From the NCBI RefSeq assembly GCF_000423185.1, contig NZ_AUHM01000009.1, positions 1-64,000 of the forward strand: DNA of 64,000 nucleotides, read 5' to 3'. The position numbers and the translations under genes were made by a program. The stretch is from Inquilinus limosus DSM 16000. Its GTDB lineage: Bacteria > Pseudomonadota > Alphaproteobacteria > DSM-16000 > Inquilinaceae. Each line of letters opens with the position of its first letter. Position 1 is the stretch's first letter. Positions 37,254 through 46,308 of this stretch are shown piece by piece. The notes below the pieces were generated by a model, which was given only the letters and a program-made list of their open reading frames with translations, was not told the origin of the DNA and ran no database searches.

Positions 37254-38026
37254 CCGCGCTCGTCCTCCCCATCCGGCCGGCGGTTGAAGTGGCCGAGCAG
37301 GTCCATCGGCAGCGGGAAGACCACGGTCGAGGAGCGTTCGCCGGCGATGTCGTGCAGCGCCGCGAAGTAGCGCAGCTGCATCGCCTGCGGCTCGCGGGCC
37401 AGGGCCCGTCCGGCCTCGACCAGCTTCTCGGCGGCCTGCTGCTCACCCTCGGCGTTGATCACCTTGGCCCGGCGCAGCCGCTCCGCCTCCGCCTGCTTGG
37501 CGATCGCCCGGATCATGCTGTCGTTGAGGTCGACATGCTTGATCTCGACATTGGTGACCTTGATGCCCCAGGCATCGGTCTGCTGGTCTAGGATCTCCTG
37601 GATGTCGGCGTTGAGCCGGTCGCGTTCGGCCAGCATCTCGTCGAGATCGTGCTTGCCCAGTACCGAGCGCAGCGTGGTCTGCGCCAGCTGGCTGGTCGCC
37701 GACATGAAGTCCTCGACCGCGATGATCGCCCGCTCCGGGTCGACGATGCGGAAATAGAGCACGGCGTTGACCTTGACCGAGACGTTGTCGCGCGAGATCA
37801 CGTCCTGGGTCGGCACGTCCTGGACAACCACCCGCAGGTCGACCCGCACCATCTGCTGTACGACCGGGATGAGCAGGACCAGCCCCGGTCCCTTCACCCC
37901 GGTGAAGCGGCCGAGGGTGAAGACCACGCCGCGCTGATATTCGCGCAGGATCCGGATCGCTGCGGCGATGAAGACCACCACCAGAACCGCCAGCAGGACG
38001 TAGGCCACATTGTCGAGGATGGTCAT
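37250..38026 (-). CDS. slipin (stomatin-like SPFH protein)
   Basis: A 258-residue prohibitin/stomatin-family protein: one N-terminal membrane helix ([21 protein letters not shown]), then an SPFH domain ([52 protein letters not shown]), and a C-terminal coiled coil ([25 protein letters not shown]). Slipins pair with NfeD proteins to form a membrane-bound protease/scaffold. The upstream gene is indeed nfeD, overlapping by 4 bases (ATGA). Confidence 0.92.
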   Translation of the reverse strand: MTILDNVAYVLLAVLVVVFIAAAIRILREYQRGVVFTLGRFTGVKGPGLVLLIPVVQQMVRVDLRVVVQDVPTQDVISRDNVSVKVNAVLYFRIVDPERAIIAVEDFMSATSQLAQTTLRSVLGKHDLDEMLAERDRLNADIQEILDQQTDAWGIKVTNVEIKHVDLNDSMIRAIAKQAEAERLRRAKVINAEGEQQAAEKLVEAGRALAREPQAMQLRYFAALHDIAGERSSTVVFPLPMDLLGHFNRRPDGEDERG

Positions 38027-39414
38027 CGTCGCTCTCCATCCCGAGGTTCGGCCCGGCGCCGGACCAGGAGCGTCAGCCCGCGGACGCCTGTGACCTCCAC
38101 CGTCTCGCCCGGACCGAAGCCGGCTTCGCCGCGGGCCTGCCAGCGTTCACCGCGGGCGAACACATGACCCGTGTCACCCTTCCAGTCGATGATCCGCGCC
38201 GGCAATCTCTGCATCGCCTGGGCGCCGACCCTGGCCGGACGCCGCCGGACCAGCCAGAGATGGCGGCCGACCGTGAAAACCAGCCCGGCCATCATCGCGA
38301 TGGCGATGCCGATGACCGGCCAGGAGAGCTGGTACCCAGGTCCCTGGATCCGCAGCAGCATGGCGGCGCCGAGCAGGAAAGAGACGACGCCGCCCAGGCC
38401 GAGGACGACGGTGGGGTTGAAGGCCTCGACCACCAGGAAGGCGATGCCGAGCAGCATCAGCGCCAGGCCGGTGTAGTCGATCGGCAGCATGTCGAGGGCG
38501 TAGAAGCCGAGCACCAGGCAGAGCGCGCCGATGACGCCCGGGGCGACGGCGCCGGGGCTGCTGAATTCGAAGATCAGGCCGTAGACGCCGATCAGCATCA
38601 GGATGATCGCGACATTGGGGTCGGTGATGACGGACAGCAGCCGGATCAGCCAGCCGGGCTCGATCGTCTCGATCGCGAGGTTTTTGGTCTCGAGGCGCCT
38701 ATGGCTTCCGTCGGACATGGTGACGCTGCGGCCGTCGATCCGCTCCAGGAGATCGGCCGGATCGCGGGCGACGAGGTCGATCACCCCGGCCGCGAGCGCG
38801 GCATTGGCCGACAGGCTGGCCGCCTCGCGGACCGCCTTCTCCGCCCATTCGGCATTGCGGCCGCGCAGCTCCGCCAGGCTGCGGATGAAGGCGACGGCGT
38901 CATTCGTCACCTTCGCCATCATCGCGTCGCCGGCTCCGCCCTTGTCCTCGTCGCCCGGGCCGGGCGCCCCCGGCAGCCCGGGCGGCGCGCCGCCGATCTG
39001 CACCGGCGTGGCGGCGCCGAGATTGGTGCCCGGCGCCATCGCCGCCACATGCGTGGCATAGAGGATGTAGGTGCCGGCGCTGGCGGCATGGGCGCCCGAC
39101 GGCGCGACGAAGCCGGCGACCGGCACCGGTGAGGCCAGCACCTCGGCGATGATCTCGCGCATGCTGGTGGCGAGGCCGCCGGGCGTGTCGAGGCGCAGGA
39201 CGACGACCCCGGCCTGCCGCTCCGCCGCTTCCGCCACGGCATCGTGCAGGTGACGTGCCGTGGCCGGGCCGATCGGCCCATCGATCGTGATCACCAGCGC
39301 GGGTCCGGACGGCACAGACCCGGCCGCGCCATCCTCCGCGGCCGCGGGGCTGGAGGCGGCGATCACACCGGCGACGAGAACCGCCGCAAACAGGGCCGCA
39401 CGCGACACGCTCAC
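38023..39414 (-). CDS. nfeD: NfeD1b membrane serine protease
   Basis: A 463-residue NfeD long form: signal peptide ([20 protein letters not shown]), ClpP-class protease domain with catalytic Ser112 ([12 protein letters not shown]) and Lys168 ([10 protein letters not shown]), four to five membrane helices ([35 protein letters not shown]), and a C-terminal OB-fold ([18 protein letters not shown]). It cleaves the hydrophobic tail of its slipin partner in characterised archaeal homologues. GTG 39414 is chosen because it begins the signal peptide and has AGGGAG upstream; the open frame continues far upstream without conserved features. The ribosome-binding site lies in a hairpin. Confidence 0.9.
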   Translation of the reverse strand: MSVSRAALFAAVLVAGVIAASSPAAAEDGAAGSVPSGPALVITIDGPIGPATARHLHDAVAEAAERQAGVVVLRLDTPGGLATSMREIIAEVLASPVPVAGFVAPSGAHAASAGTYILYATHVAAMAPGTNLGAATPVQIGGAPPGLPGAPGPGDEDKGGAGDAMMAKVTNDAVAFIRSLAELRGRNAEWAEKAVREAASLSANAALAAGVIDLVARDPADLLERIDGRSVTMSDGSHRRLETKNLAIETIEPGWLIRLLSVITDPNVAIILMLIGVYGLIFEFSSPGAVAPGVIGALCLVLGFYALDMLPIDYTGLALMLLGIAFLVVEAFNPTVVLGLGGVVSFLLGAAMLLRIQGPGYQLSWPVIGIAIAMMAGLVFTVGRHLWLVRRRPARVGAQAMQRLPARIIDWKGDTGHVFARGERWQARGEAGFGPGETVEVTGVRGLTLLVRRRAEPRDGERR

Positions 39415-39420
39415 GCTTCC

Positions 39421-39449
39421 GAGCTCCCTTCGAAAAGATATGGGAGCTC
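39421..39449 (-). promoter_or_regulatory. leader hairpin pairing the nfeD ribosome-binding site
   Basis: On the minus strand GAGCTCCC and GGGAGCTC form a perfect 8-base stem with a 13-base loop. The 3' arm contains the GGGAG that serves as Shine-Dalgarno for GTG 39414, leaving only six bases to the start codon. This could act as an RNA thermometer or protein-responsive switch. Structure is inferred from pairing alone. Confidence 0.5.
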
Positions 39450-39618
39450 CGGGGCCATCCGGCCATGGGCGCGTCCTTGAGTCGGGCCACGGGTCGAGAG
39501 TGCGGTTTGGGCTCGTCTGTTGCCTCGAAATGTCGGACGATACCCTTTGGGAACCGAACGCATCAGCAAGCCAGGCGCCGACCGGGCGGATGCACGGAGC
39601 AGCGAAGGGGAAACGGCC

Positions 39619-41031
39619 ATGACCGACATTGCCGAACGGCAAACCGCGACATTCGACGATCCCTATCACCTCACGCCCGACGGCATACGGGAGCCGCCGG
39701 TGGGCTGGGGTGCCAGCCTGAAGCACCTCGGGCCCGGTCTGATCCTCTCGGCCTCGATCGTCGGGTCGGGGGAGCTCGTCGCCACCACCACCCTCGGCGC
39801 ACAAGTCGGCTTCGCCCTGCTCTGGATGGTGATCTTCTCGACCTTCGTGAAAGTGGCCGTGCAGGTCGAGCTGGCGCGCTGGACCATCTCCACCGGCCAG
39901 CCGGCCCTGACCGGCTACAACAAGGTGCCGCCGGCGGTCGGGCGCATCGGCTGGGTCAACCTACTGTGGGTCGTCATGGCGCTGTCGAAGATCCTGCAGG
40001 TCGGCGGCGTCCTGGGCGGTACCGCGCTGGCCTTCTCGATCCTGCTGCCGCTGGGCGGCGACCCGCTCGGCGCCACGTCGCTCGGGATCTGGACGGCGCT
40101 GCTGGTCTGCGTCTCGATCGCCCTGCTCTATTCCAACAACTACAACCTGATCGAGCGCGGCGCGGTGCTGCTGGTCGTGGTCTTCTCCTTCGTCACGGTG
40201 GTGATCGCGCTCGGCCTGCCCTTCACGCCCTATCCCTATGCCGCCGGCGATCTGGCGACCGGGCTGGCCCTGACCATCCCGGCCGGGGCCGTGGGCGCCG
40301 CGATCGCCATGTTCGGCATCACCGGCGTCGGCGCCGACGAGCTGACCTTCTACACCTATTGGTGCGTCGAGAAGGGCTATGCCCGGTCGGTCGGCCCCAA
40401 TGACGGCAGCGAGGCCTGGAAGCGCCGCGCCCGGGGCTGGATCAGCGTGATGTACAAGGACGCCTTCCTGTCCTGGTGCATCTACACCTTCTCGACCATC
40501 GCCTTCTACATCATGGGCGCCGCGGTGCTGAACCCGCAGGGGCTGGTGCCGGCCGGCAACGAGATGATCACCACGGTATCGCGCATGTACACCGACACGC
40601 TCGGCGAATGGGCTGGGTTCCTGTTCCTGATCGGCGCGATCGCGGTGCTGGGCTCGACCCTGTGGGCCTCGATCCCGAGCTGGTCGCGGATGTATGTCAA
40701 CCTGCTCGCCGTCATCGGCGCGGTGGACTGGCACGACACGCGGCAGCGGACGCGCTGGATCCGCATCTTCACCGTAGCGCTGCCGATCATCTGGGGGCTG
40801 GCCTACATGACCGTGCAGTCGCCGGTGCTGATGATCCAGATCGGCGGCGTGGCGACCGGCATCTTCCTGCTCGCGGCGGTGGTGGCGGTCTGGTACCTGC
40901 GGCGCTCCGAAACCGATCCCGACCTCTATGGCGGGGCGGCGTTCAACGCGCTGCTGGTGGTCAGCAGCATCGCGATCGTGCTGCTGGGGATCTATACCGG
41001 CGCGAATGTGCTGGGCATCAAGCTGGCCTGA
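39619..41031 (+). CDS. atypical Nramp-family divalent metal transporter
   Basis: A 470-residue membrane protein with about 11 helices and overall Nramp architecture (LKHLGPGLILSASIVGSGELVATTTLGAQVGF in helix 1; VGAAIAMFGITGVGADELTFYTYW at helix 6). The canonical DPGN metal motif is replaced by ASIVGSGE (45-52) and the MPH motif of helix 6 by MFGITGVG, so it belongs to an Nramp-related branch rather than the Mn/Fe MntH type. Magnesium-transporting (NRMT) or other Nramp-related proteins also lack these motifs. ATG 39619 follows GAAGGGG. It is divergent from nfeD. Confidence 0.8.
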   Translation: MTDIAERQTATFDDPYHLTPDGIREPPVGWGASLKHLGPGLILSASIVGSGELVATTTLGAQVGFALLWMVIFSTFVKVAVQVELARWTISTGQPALTGYNKVPPAVGRIGWVNLLWVVMALSKILQVGGVLGGTALAFSILLPLGGDPLGATSLGIWTALLVCVSIALLYSNNYNLIERGAVLLVVVFSFVTVVIALGLPFTPYPYAAGDLATGLALTIPAGAVGAAIAMFGITGVGADELTFYTYWCVEKGYARSVGPNDGSEAWKRRARGWISVMYKDAFLSWCIYTFSTIAFYIMGAAVLNPQGLVPAGNEMITTVSRMYTDTLGEWAGFLFLIGAIAVLGSTLWASIPSWSRMYVNLLAVIGAVDWHDTRQRTRWIRIFTVALPIIWGLAYMTVQSPVLMIQIGGVATGIFLLAAVVAVWYLRRSETDPDLYGGAAFNALLVVSSIAIVLLGIYTGANVLGIKLA

Positions 41032-41037
41032 AACCTG

Positions 41038-41066
41038 CCCCGGGGTGCGCGCATCGCACCCCGGGG
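41038..41066 (+). terminator. 12-base perfect hairpin after the Nramp-like gene
   Basis: CCCCGGGGTGCG and CGCACCCCGGGG pair perfectly around a CGCAT loop, 6 bases after the stop at 41031. No T-run follows. It probably separates the transporter transcript from the helicase gene starting at 41115. Confidence 0.6.
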
Positions 41067-41114
41067 CCGAATCGGGCATTGCGCTTCGTCCCGGATCGGG
41101 CCAGGAAAGCGGCA

Positions 41115-42578
41115 ATGGAGATCATCGATCCGGCCGCCAAGATCCGCCTTGCCGATGACGGCCCCGACTTCGTGCCGCGGCCGCATCAGCTCGAGGCGCG
41201 CGACGCCATCCTGGCCGCACGCGCCCAGGGCCGGCCGGGCTTCCTCCTGGGCGACCTGACCGGGCTGGGCAAGACCCTGTCCGCCTGGCTCGCGGTCGCG
41301 GCGATGCCGGAGGACGAGGTGCTGGTGGTCTGCCCGAAGGGCGCCGTGCCGCAATGGCGCCGGACCATCGCCCGCTCCGGCACCGCGGCGAAGCGGGTGA
41401 CGCTGATCAACTTCGAGAAGACCAAGTCGCTGCTGGCGCCGCCGCTGGTCAGCACCAAGCGGTCGACGCGGGCCAAGAACAACGAGCTGGCGAAGCACGG
41501 CACGCCGAAGCGGACCTGGCCGATCGTGGTGATCGACGAGGCGCACCGCATCCGCAACCCGAACTCGCAGCAGGGCCTCGTCTGCCGGCAGATGGCCGCG
41601 GCCTCCGTGTTCACGATCTATATGAGCGCGACCGCCGGCCAGGCGCCGCACGAGCTGTCCTATCTCGGCCGGCTGATGGCCGAGGCCGCGGGCGGCGGCA
41701 CCGGCGACCTCGACGGCTTCCGCACCCTGATGAAGCGGCTGCGCATCGGCCGGGCCAAGGGCCGCTGGAAGAATTGGAGCTGGGACCCGAACCCGGAGGA
41801 CCGCCGGGTGATGGCCGACCTCCTGTACAGGGGCCCCAGGGCGATCGGGCTGCGCCGCCGGCCGGAGGATATCGCCGGCTGGCCGGAGGTGCAGCGCGAG
41901 CTGGCGCCGACCGCTCTGGATGTCCCGGCCCGGCGGCTCTACGAGGCGACCTGGCGCGAGTTCCGGCGCGAGCTCGGCCTGGCCGGCGGCAGCACCCGCC
42001 GCGCCACCGGCTGGGCCGCCGATCTGCGCTTCCGCCAGAAGGCCAGCCTGCTGCGCATCGCTGGCACCGCCGATTTCTGCGAGGACCTGCTGGCCAACGG
42101 ACAGCAGGTCGCCGTCTCCGTCGCCTTCCTGGAGACCAGCGCCATGCTGGCCGAGACGCTGCGCGGCCGCGGCTGGTCGGTCGGCGAGATCAACGGCACG
42201 CAGTCGGGCGATGCCAACGAGGATGTCCGGATCGCCTTCCAGACCGGCCGGCTGGACGCCGTGCTGTTCACGGTGACGGAGTCGATCTCGCTGCATCGCG
42301 GCGAGCTGCCGGGCGGCGAGCGCGACCGATCGCTGGTGGTGCACGACATGCGCCACAGCGCCATCCAGCTGCAGCAGATCGAGGGGCGCTGCCATCGCGA
42401 CGGCGAGCGCGCCGTGATCTACTATGCCTATGCCGAGGGCACGGTGGAGGAGACGGTCGCCGCCACGGTGATCGCCCGCATGGCGTCGATGGAAGGCATG
42501 GCCGGTGACGACACCGTCCTCCTCGACGCCATCGCCGCGGTGGTCGAGACCGCGGCGATGCGGCGTGACGCAGCCTGA
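41115..42578 (+). CDS. solitary SNF2/DEAH-type helicase
   Basis: A 487-residue superfamily 2 ATPase. Walker A is GDLTGLGKTLSA (46-57), motif II is DEAH at 141-144 (VVIDEAHRIRNPNS), motif III is SAT at 171-173, and motif VI is QIEGRCHRDG. The arrangement (a single compact SNF2 core, with SISLHRGELPGGERDRSLVVHDM before motif VI) recalls phage and mobile-element SNF2 helicases more than cellular Rad54 or RapA. ATG 41115 follows AGGAAAG. No phage, restriction or defence gene lies beside it. GC content and codon use look like the neighbours. Confidence 0.75.
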   Translation: MEIIDPAAKIRLADDGPDFVPRPHQLEARDAILAARAQGRPGFLLGDLTGLGKTLSAWLAVAAMPEDEVLVVCPKGAVPQWRRTIARSGTAAKRVTLINFEKTKSLLAPPLVSTKRSTRAKNNELAKHGTPKRTWPIVVIDEAHRIRNPNSQQGLVCRQMAAASVFTIYMSATAGQAPHELSYLGRLMAEAAGGGTGDLDGFRTLMKRLRIGRAKGRWKNWSWDPNPEDRRVMADLLYRGPRAIGLRRRPEDIAGWPEVQRELAPTALDVPARRLYEATWREFRRELGLAGGSTRRATGWAADLRFRQKASLLRIAGTADFCEDLLANGQQVAVSVAFLETSAMLAETLRGRGWSVGEINGTQSGDANEDVRIAFQTGRLDAVLFTVTESISLHRGELPGGERDRSLVVHDMRHSAIQLQQIEGRCHRDGERAVIYYAYAEGTVEETVAATVIARMASMEGMAGDDTVLLDAIAAVVETAAMRRDAA

Positions 42579-42587
42579 CCGTCGCGG

Positions 42588-42956
42588 CTACCAGAGGTTC
42601 TTGCCGTCGATCACCTGGACCGGCACCGCGTCCAGGTCGAAGTCATCGAGCAGCCGGGCGTTGATGCTGATCTTGGGATTGCTGAAATCCGGCTGGCCGG
42701 TGCTGAAGTCCGGCGTCTCCGTGTAGGTGCCGCAGCCGCAGATCGCGCAGTGGTGATGCTGGATGGTGTAGCTGCGCCACTGATAGGTCGACACCCGGTC
42801 GCGTGCCGTCAGCAGCCTGAATTGGGCGGCCGGGTAGTAGGCCCAAAGTGCGCCGCGCTTGGCGCAGAAGGAGCAGGTGCAGCGGGTGACGCTCTCCGGC
42901 GCGGTCGGCACCTCGAACTGCGTCGCGCCGCAATGGCAGCTTCCTTTGACCGGCAT
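42588..42956 (-). CDS. GFA/CENP-V family protein
   Basis: A 122-residue zinc-binding protein of the glutathione-dependent formaldehyde-activating (GFA, DUF636) fold. Cysteine pairs are in GSCHCGATQFEV, CTCSFCAKRGAL and HHCAICGCGTYTE, enough for the structural and labile zinc sites. Most members are not formaldehyde-activating enzymes, so the function is open. ATG 42956 gives the standard start PVKGSCHCGA. The long frame upstream is a shadow of the FUSC gene. It is convergent with the helicase gene. Confidence 0.85.
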   Translation of the reverse strand: MPVKGSCHCGATQFEVPTAPESVTRCTCSFCAKRGALWAYYPAAQFRLLTARDRVSTYQWRSYTIQHHHCAICGCGTYTETPDFSTGQPDFSNPKISINARLLDDFDLDAVPVQVIDGKNLW

Positions 42957-43021
42957 GGCGTTTCCCCTCGTCGAACCGGCGGCCGATTGCCAGCCTGCCA
43001 GTGTCGCCGAGATCGGGCATC

Positions 43022-45166
43022 CTACGCCACAGCCCGCCGCTCCTGTTGCGATGGCGCGGCGGCCCCGGCCCCGATCACCCCGGTCAGCATCTCGACGGCA
43101 TCGACCATACGGTCGGTAGCCTCCAGGAAAGCCATGATCACCGGCCGATCCGCCTCCGGCTGGCCGGCGGGGTCGAGCAGCTCGGCCAGCGCCCGATGCC
43201 GGGCCGGCAGGTCGGGCGTGACGGCCGGCGGCCGGTGGTCGCGCAACGCGGCGGCGAGCTCGCCCAGCGCCGCGGCGACGGCATGGCCGAAAGACCCGAT
43301 CGCAGCATGCTTCGCCAGCGCTGCCCCGCCGTGGTCGTGCAACGCGCTCTCCAGCGCCATGCCGGCGCGCAGGATGCGGTTGGCGTTGGCGAAGATCGCC
43401 TCGGCCCGCGCCGGCTGGCCGGGATCGGCCGGCTCGATCCGCAGCCGCTCGACCGAGGCCTGGGCATTCACCCGGGCGGCACGGGCGGCAGCGCGGGCAT
43501 CGGCCTGGGCCTTCGGGTCGGCGTCCAGGAGCGCCTTCAGATAGGCGGCGTAGGCGTCGAGCATGGCGGCGATCACCGGCCGCTCCCGCCCCCGCTCCCA
43601 GGTCGGCCACAGGAGATAGGCGGCCAGCGCCAGCAGGCTGCCCAGTACGGTGGCGACACCACGGTCCAGCAGGGTGTGGCCGGCAGGCTGCCCGGCCAGG
43701 CCGAGCAGCAGCACGACCACGGCGGTCAGCAGCGACACCGCCAGGCCGTAATGCACCGGCGCCAGGTAGCGGAAGCCGAAATAGAGCGGTGCGATCAAGA
43801 GCGCCTGGGCCAGCGGATGGTCGAACACGAGATAGACCACCGCCGAGGCCACCAGCAGGCCGGCCAGGGTGCCGAACATGCGCAGCAGGCCGAAGCTGAC
43901 GGTGCCGCCGAAATCCGGCTTCAGCACGATCACCACCGTCATGGCGATCCAGTAGTACTGCGGCAGGCCGACGGCACGGCCCAGCGCCTCCGCCGCCACC
44001 ACGCAGGCCGTGCAGCGCAGCGCATGGCGGCCGGCGGCCGAGGACAGCGACAGGTTGGCGCGCAGCGTCGCCAGCGGCGCGCCGGGGCGCAGTGCCGGAG
44101 GCTGCAGGGCGTCGCGCTCGGCCGCTCGCCGGTCGCCACGGGCGCCGGCCTCGGCGGTGTTGCGGATCGCGGCGCGCAGGGCGCCGGCCAAGCCGATCGC
44201 CCGCGCCTCCGCCAGGTGCAGGCGCGACCGCAGGAGCGGATCATGCGTCGCGTGACGGGCGTCGCGCAGCCCGGCCAGCGCCGCCTCGAAGCCCTTCAGC
44301 GCCGCCCCGCCTTCCATCGGCCGGCCTTGGCGCAGCGCCATGCCGAGGCCGCGCAGCACCACCGCCGCCTGGCGCATCACCGCGGGCAGCACCGGGTCGT
44401 CGACCTGTCCGCGCAGATCGGACAGGGCCAGCAGCTCGAGCCGGATGCGCTCGGCCAGGCCGAGCAGCACCCGAAACGCCTCCACCCCGCGGATCCGGGC
44501 GACGCCGCTGCGGGCCAGCAACTGCTGCGCCTCGCCCAGGGAATCGGCCAGCGGCATGAATTCGGTATCCTCCGGCATCGCGCGCGCGATCTCCGACAGC
44601 ATGCGGTAGACCGAGGCCAGCGCATCGCGCTCCGGCTGATAAATCCTGAGCGGCCAGGCGGCGACGGAAAGCAGCGTCGCCAGCAGGCCGCCGGCGAGGA
44701 ACAGGCCGGAAGCTGCCCAGGGATCGAATCCGTGGCCGGCGGTGCCGGCGGTCACCACCAGCACGATCAGGATCGCGGTGCCGCCCTGCGTCGCCACCGG
44801 GCCGAGCGCCACCAGCATGGCGAGGAGGAAGGCCGATGCCGCGAGCACCGGCAGGAAGGGCAGCCATTGCGTGCCGAGCGAGAAGCCGGCCAGCGCGGCG
44901 AGCCCGGCGCCGAGCGAGATCAGCAGCATGCGGCGCAAGCGCAGCGCATGCGGCCCCGGCGCGTCCGAGGTGACGACGTTGAGAGCGCCGCCGGCGACGG
45001 CGAGGCCGACATCGGTCTGGCCGAACAGCACGCCGAGGATCACCGGCAATGCCACGGCCAGCGCGTTGCGCAACGCCACCGGCCAGGGAATGGTGGCACG
45101 GTTCCATTGCACCAGTGCCGCGAGGAGCGGCGATCGTCGGCGGGCTTCCGTCTCCATCACCGCCAT
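43022..45166 (-). CDS. FUSC-family membrane protein (AaeB/YccS-like exporter)
   Basis: A 714-residue protein with two membrane blocks of about five to six helices each (residues ~25-185, starting ATIPWPVALRNALAVALPVILGVLFG; and ~370-510, YYWIAMTVVIVLKPDFGGTVSFGLLRMFGTLAGLLVAS). Each block is followed by a cytoplasmic helical domain rich in Ala, Arg and Leu. This is the YccS/AaeB/fusaric acid resistance organisation. Such proteins export aromatic acids or small toxic metabolites, but no HlyD partner lies next to it. ATG 45157 is an alternative start. Confidence 0.85.
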   Translation of the reverse strand: MAVMETEARRRSPLLAALVQWNRATIPWPVALRNALAVALPVILGVLFGQTDVGLAVAGGALNVVTSDAPGPHALRLRRMLLISLGAGLAALAGFSLGTQWLPFLPVLAASAFLLAMLVALGPVATQGGTAILIVLVVTAGTAGHGFDPWAASGLFLAGGLLATLLSVAAWPLRIYQPERDALASVYRMLSEIARAMPEDTEFMPLADSLGEAQQLLARSGVARIRGVEAFRVLLGLAERIRLELLALSDLRGQVDDPVLPAVMRQAAVVLRGLGMALRQGRPMEGGAALKGFEAALAGLRDARHATHDPLLRSRLHLAEARAIGLAGALRAAIRNTAEAGARGDRRAAERDALQPPALRPGAPLATLRANLSLSSAAGRHALRCTACVVAAEALGRAVGLPQYYWIAMTVVIVLKPDFGGTVSFGLLRMFGTLAGLLVASAVVYLVFDHPLAQALLIAPLYFGFRYLAPVHYGLAVSLLTAVVVLLLGLAGQPAGHTLLDRGVATVLGSLLALAAYLLWPTWERGRERPVIAAMLDAYAAYLKALLDADPKAQADARAAARAARVNAQASVERLRIEPADPGQPARAEAIFANANRILRAGMALESALHDHGGAALAKHAAIGSFGHAVAAALGELAAALRDHRPPAVTPDLPARHRALAELLDPAGQPEADRPVIMAFLEATDRMVDAVEMLTGVIGAGAAAPSQQERRAVA

Positions 45167-45480
45167 GCCGCCCCTGATGCCTCAACGATCATTCATCCGC
45201 CTGCATCGATTCGCCCCCGGGGGACATGATGCCCGCCGATGCTTCACGGCGTCGACCGTCGATCCGGTCCCGGTGGACATCGATTCTTCATCGCGACGCA
45301 ACAGATCCGTCATCTCCGGCTCCTATCATCCGCGCGCCGCGAGACGCAGCGGAACCGGACACCGGCCGCGGCACCAGAGCTCGCTTTTCGACACATCCGA
45401 TTGCCGCCGCTCGTCGGACCTCCGATGCGCGGGTGCTTTGCCATGACGTGCGGCGATCGGCAGCAGCAAAGGAGCCGACC
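45167..45480. other. 314-base divergent intergenic region
   Basis: This gap separates the FUSC gene from the phosphoesterase/ABC operon. It is less structured than other gaps: I see no convincing -35/-10 pair, no Pho-box array and no strong palindrome. AAAGGAG at its right end is the ribosome-binding site for GTG 45481. An open frame spans most of it in phase with the phosphoesterase, but its translation is Arg/Pro/Ser-rich noise. Confidence 0.5.
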
Positions 45481-46308
45481 GTGCGGGTGATCCAGATCAC
45501 CGATACCCATCTGAGTCCCGGCAAGCGCCACTTCGCGTCGAACTGGGCGCCGCTGGCGGAGTGGCTGCAGGCCGCCCGGCCGGACCTGGTGGTCCACACC
45601 GGCGACCTCAGCGTCGACGGGGCGGATGTCGAGGCCGATCTGGAGCATTGCGCCGAGCTGCTGCGCGCCCTGCCCTTCCCGGTGCTGTCGGTGCCCGGCA
45701 ACCACGATGTCGGTGATTTGCCCGGCACCCGCCAGCCGGCCAATCGCGAGCGGCTGGAGCGCTGGCGTCGCATCGTCGGGCCGGACCGCTGGGTGCACGA
45801 CCAGCCCGGCTGGCGCCTGGTCGGGCTGAACAGCCAGGTCATCGGCAGCGGCGACGAGGAAGAGGCGGAACAGTTCGCCTGGCTCGAAGGCGTGCTGCAG
45901 GCCTGCGAGGGCCGCGGCGTCGTGATCTTCACCCACAAGCCGGTCTTCGTCGACCGGCCGGATGAGGGTGATACCGGTTATTGGAGCATCCGCCCGGCGC
46001 CGCGCCGCCGGCTGCTGGAGCTGTTCGAGCGGCACGGCGTGGCCCTGGTCGCCAGCGGCCACCTGCACCGCGCCTGGACCGGCGCCCAGGCCGGCACGCG
46101 CTATGTCTGGGGCCCCTCCTCCGGCTTCGTCGTCGGGCCGATGGAGCGCGACATGCCTGGCGACCGGATCCTCGGCGCCGTCATCCACACGCTGGACGAG
46201 ACCGCGTCGAGCGAGATCGTGGAGCTGCCGGAGCTGCGGCCTTTCGTGATCGACGACGTGATCCACGAGGTCTATCCGCGCCACCAGCCCGCCGAGGCCG
46301 CCTCGTGA
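45481..46308 (+). CDS. calcineurin-like metallophosphoesterase (class III PDE / GpdQ-like)
   Basis: A 275-residue binuclear metallophosphoesterase. The metal-site motifs are all present: DTHLS (residues 7-11), HTGDLS, GNHDV, FTHKP and SGHLHRAWTG. This is the cyclic-nucleotide PDE/GpdQ/CpdA organisation, acting on phosphodiesters. GTG 45481 is chosen because GGAG lies 6 bases upstream and the product starts directly with the first beta strand (VRVIQITDTHL). Its stop overlaps the start of the ABC ATPase gene (GTGA), so it belongs to the importer operon and probably hydrolyses the imported compound, for example a glycerophosphodiester. Confidence 0.88.
   Translation: MRVIQITDTHLSPGKRHFASNWAPLAEWLQAARPDLVVHTGDLSVDGADVEADLEHCAELLRALPFPVLSVPGNHDVGDLPGTRQPANRERLERWRRIVGPDRWVHDQPGWRLVGLNSQVIGSGDEEEAEQFAWLEGVLQACEGRGVVIFTHKPVFVDRPDEGDTGYWSIRPAPRRRLLELFERHGVALVASGHLHRAWTGAQAGTRYVWGPSSGFVVGPMERDMPGDRILGAVIHTLDETASSEIVELPELRPFVIDDVIHEVYPRHQPAEAAS

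Noticed and set aside
43001-45229. Open frame of 742 codons opposite the FUSC gene
   Set aside because: Gln/His/Arg-rich antisense shadow; the minus-strand frame has clear membrane helices.
45167-45480. Pho box upstream of the phosphoesterase/ABC operon
   Set aside because: TCAT-type half-sites are present but spaced 16 bases apart, not the 11 of a Pho box, and poorly matched.
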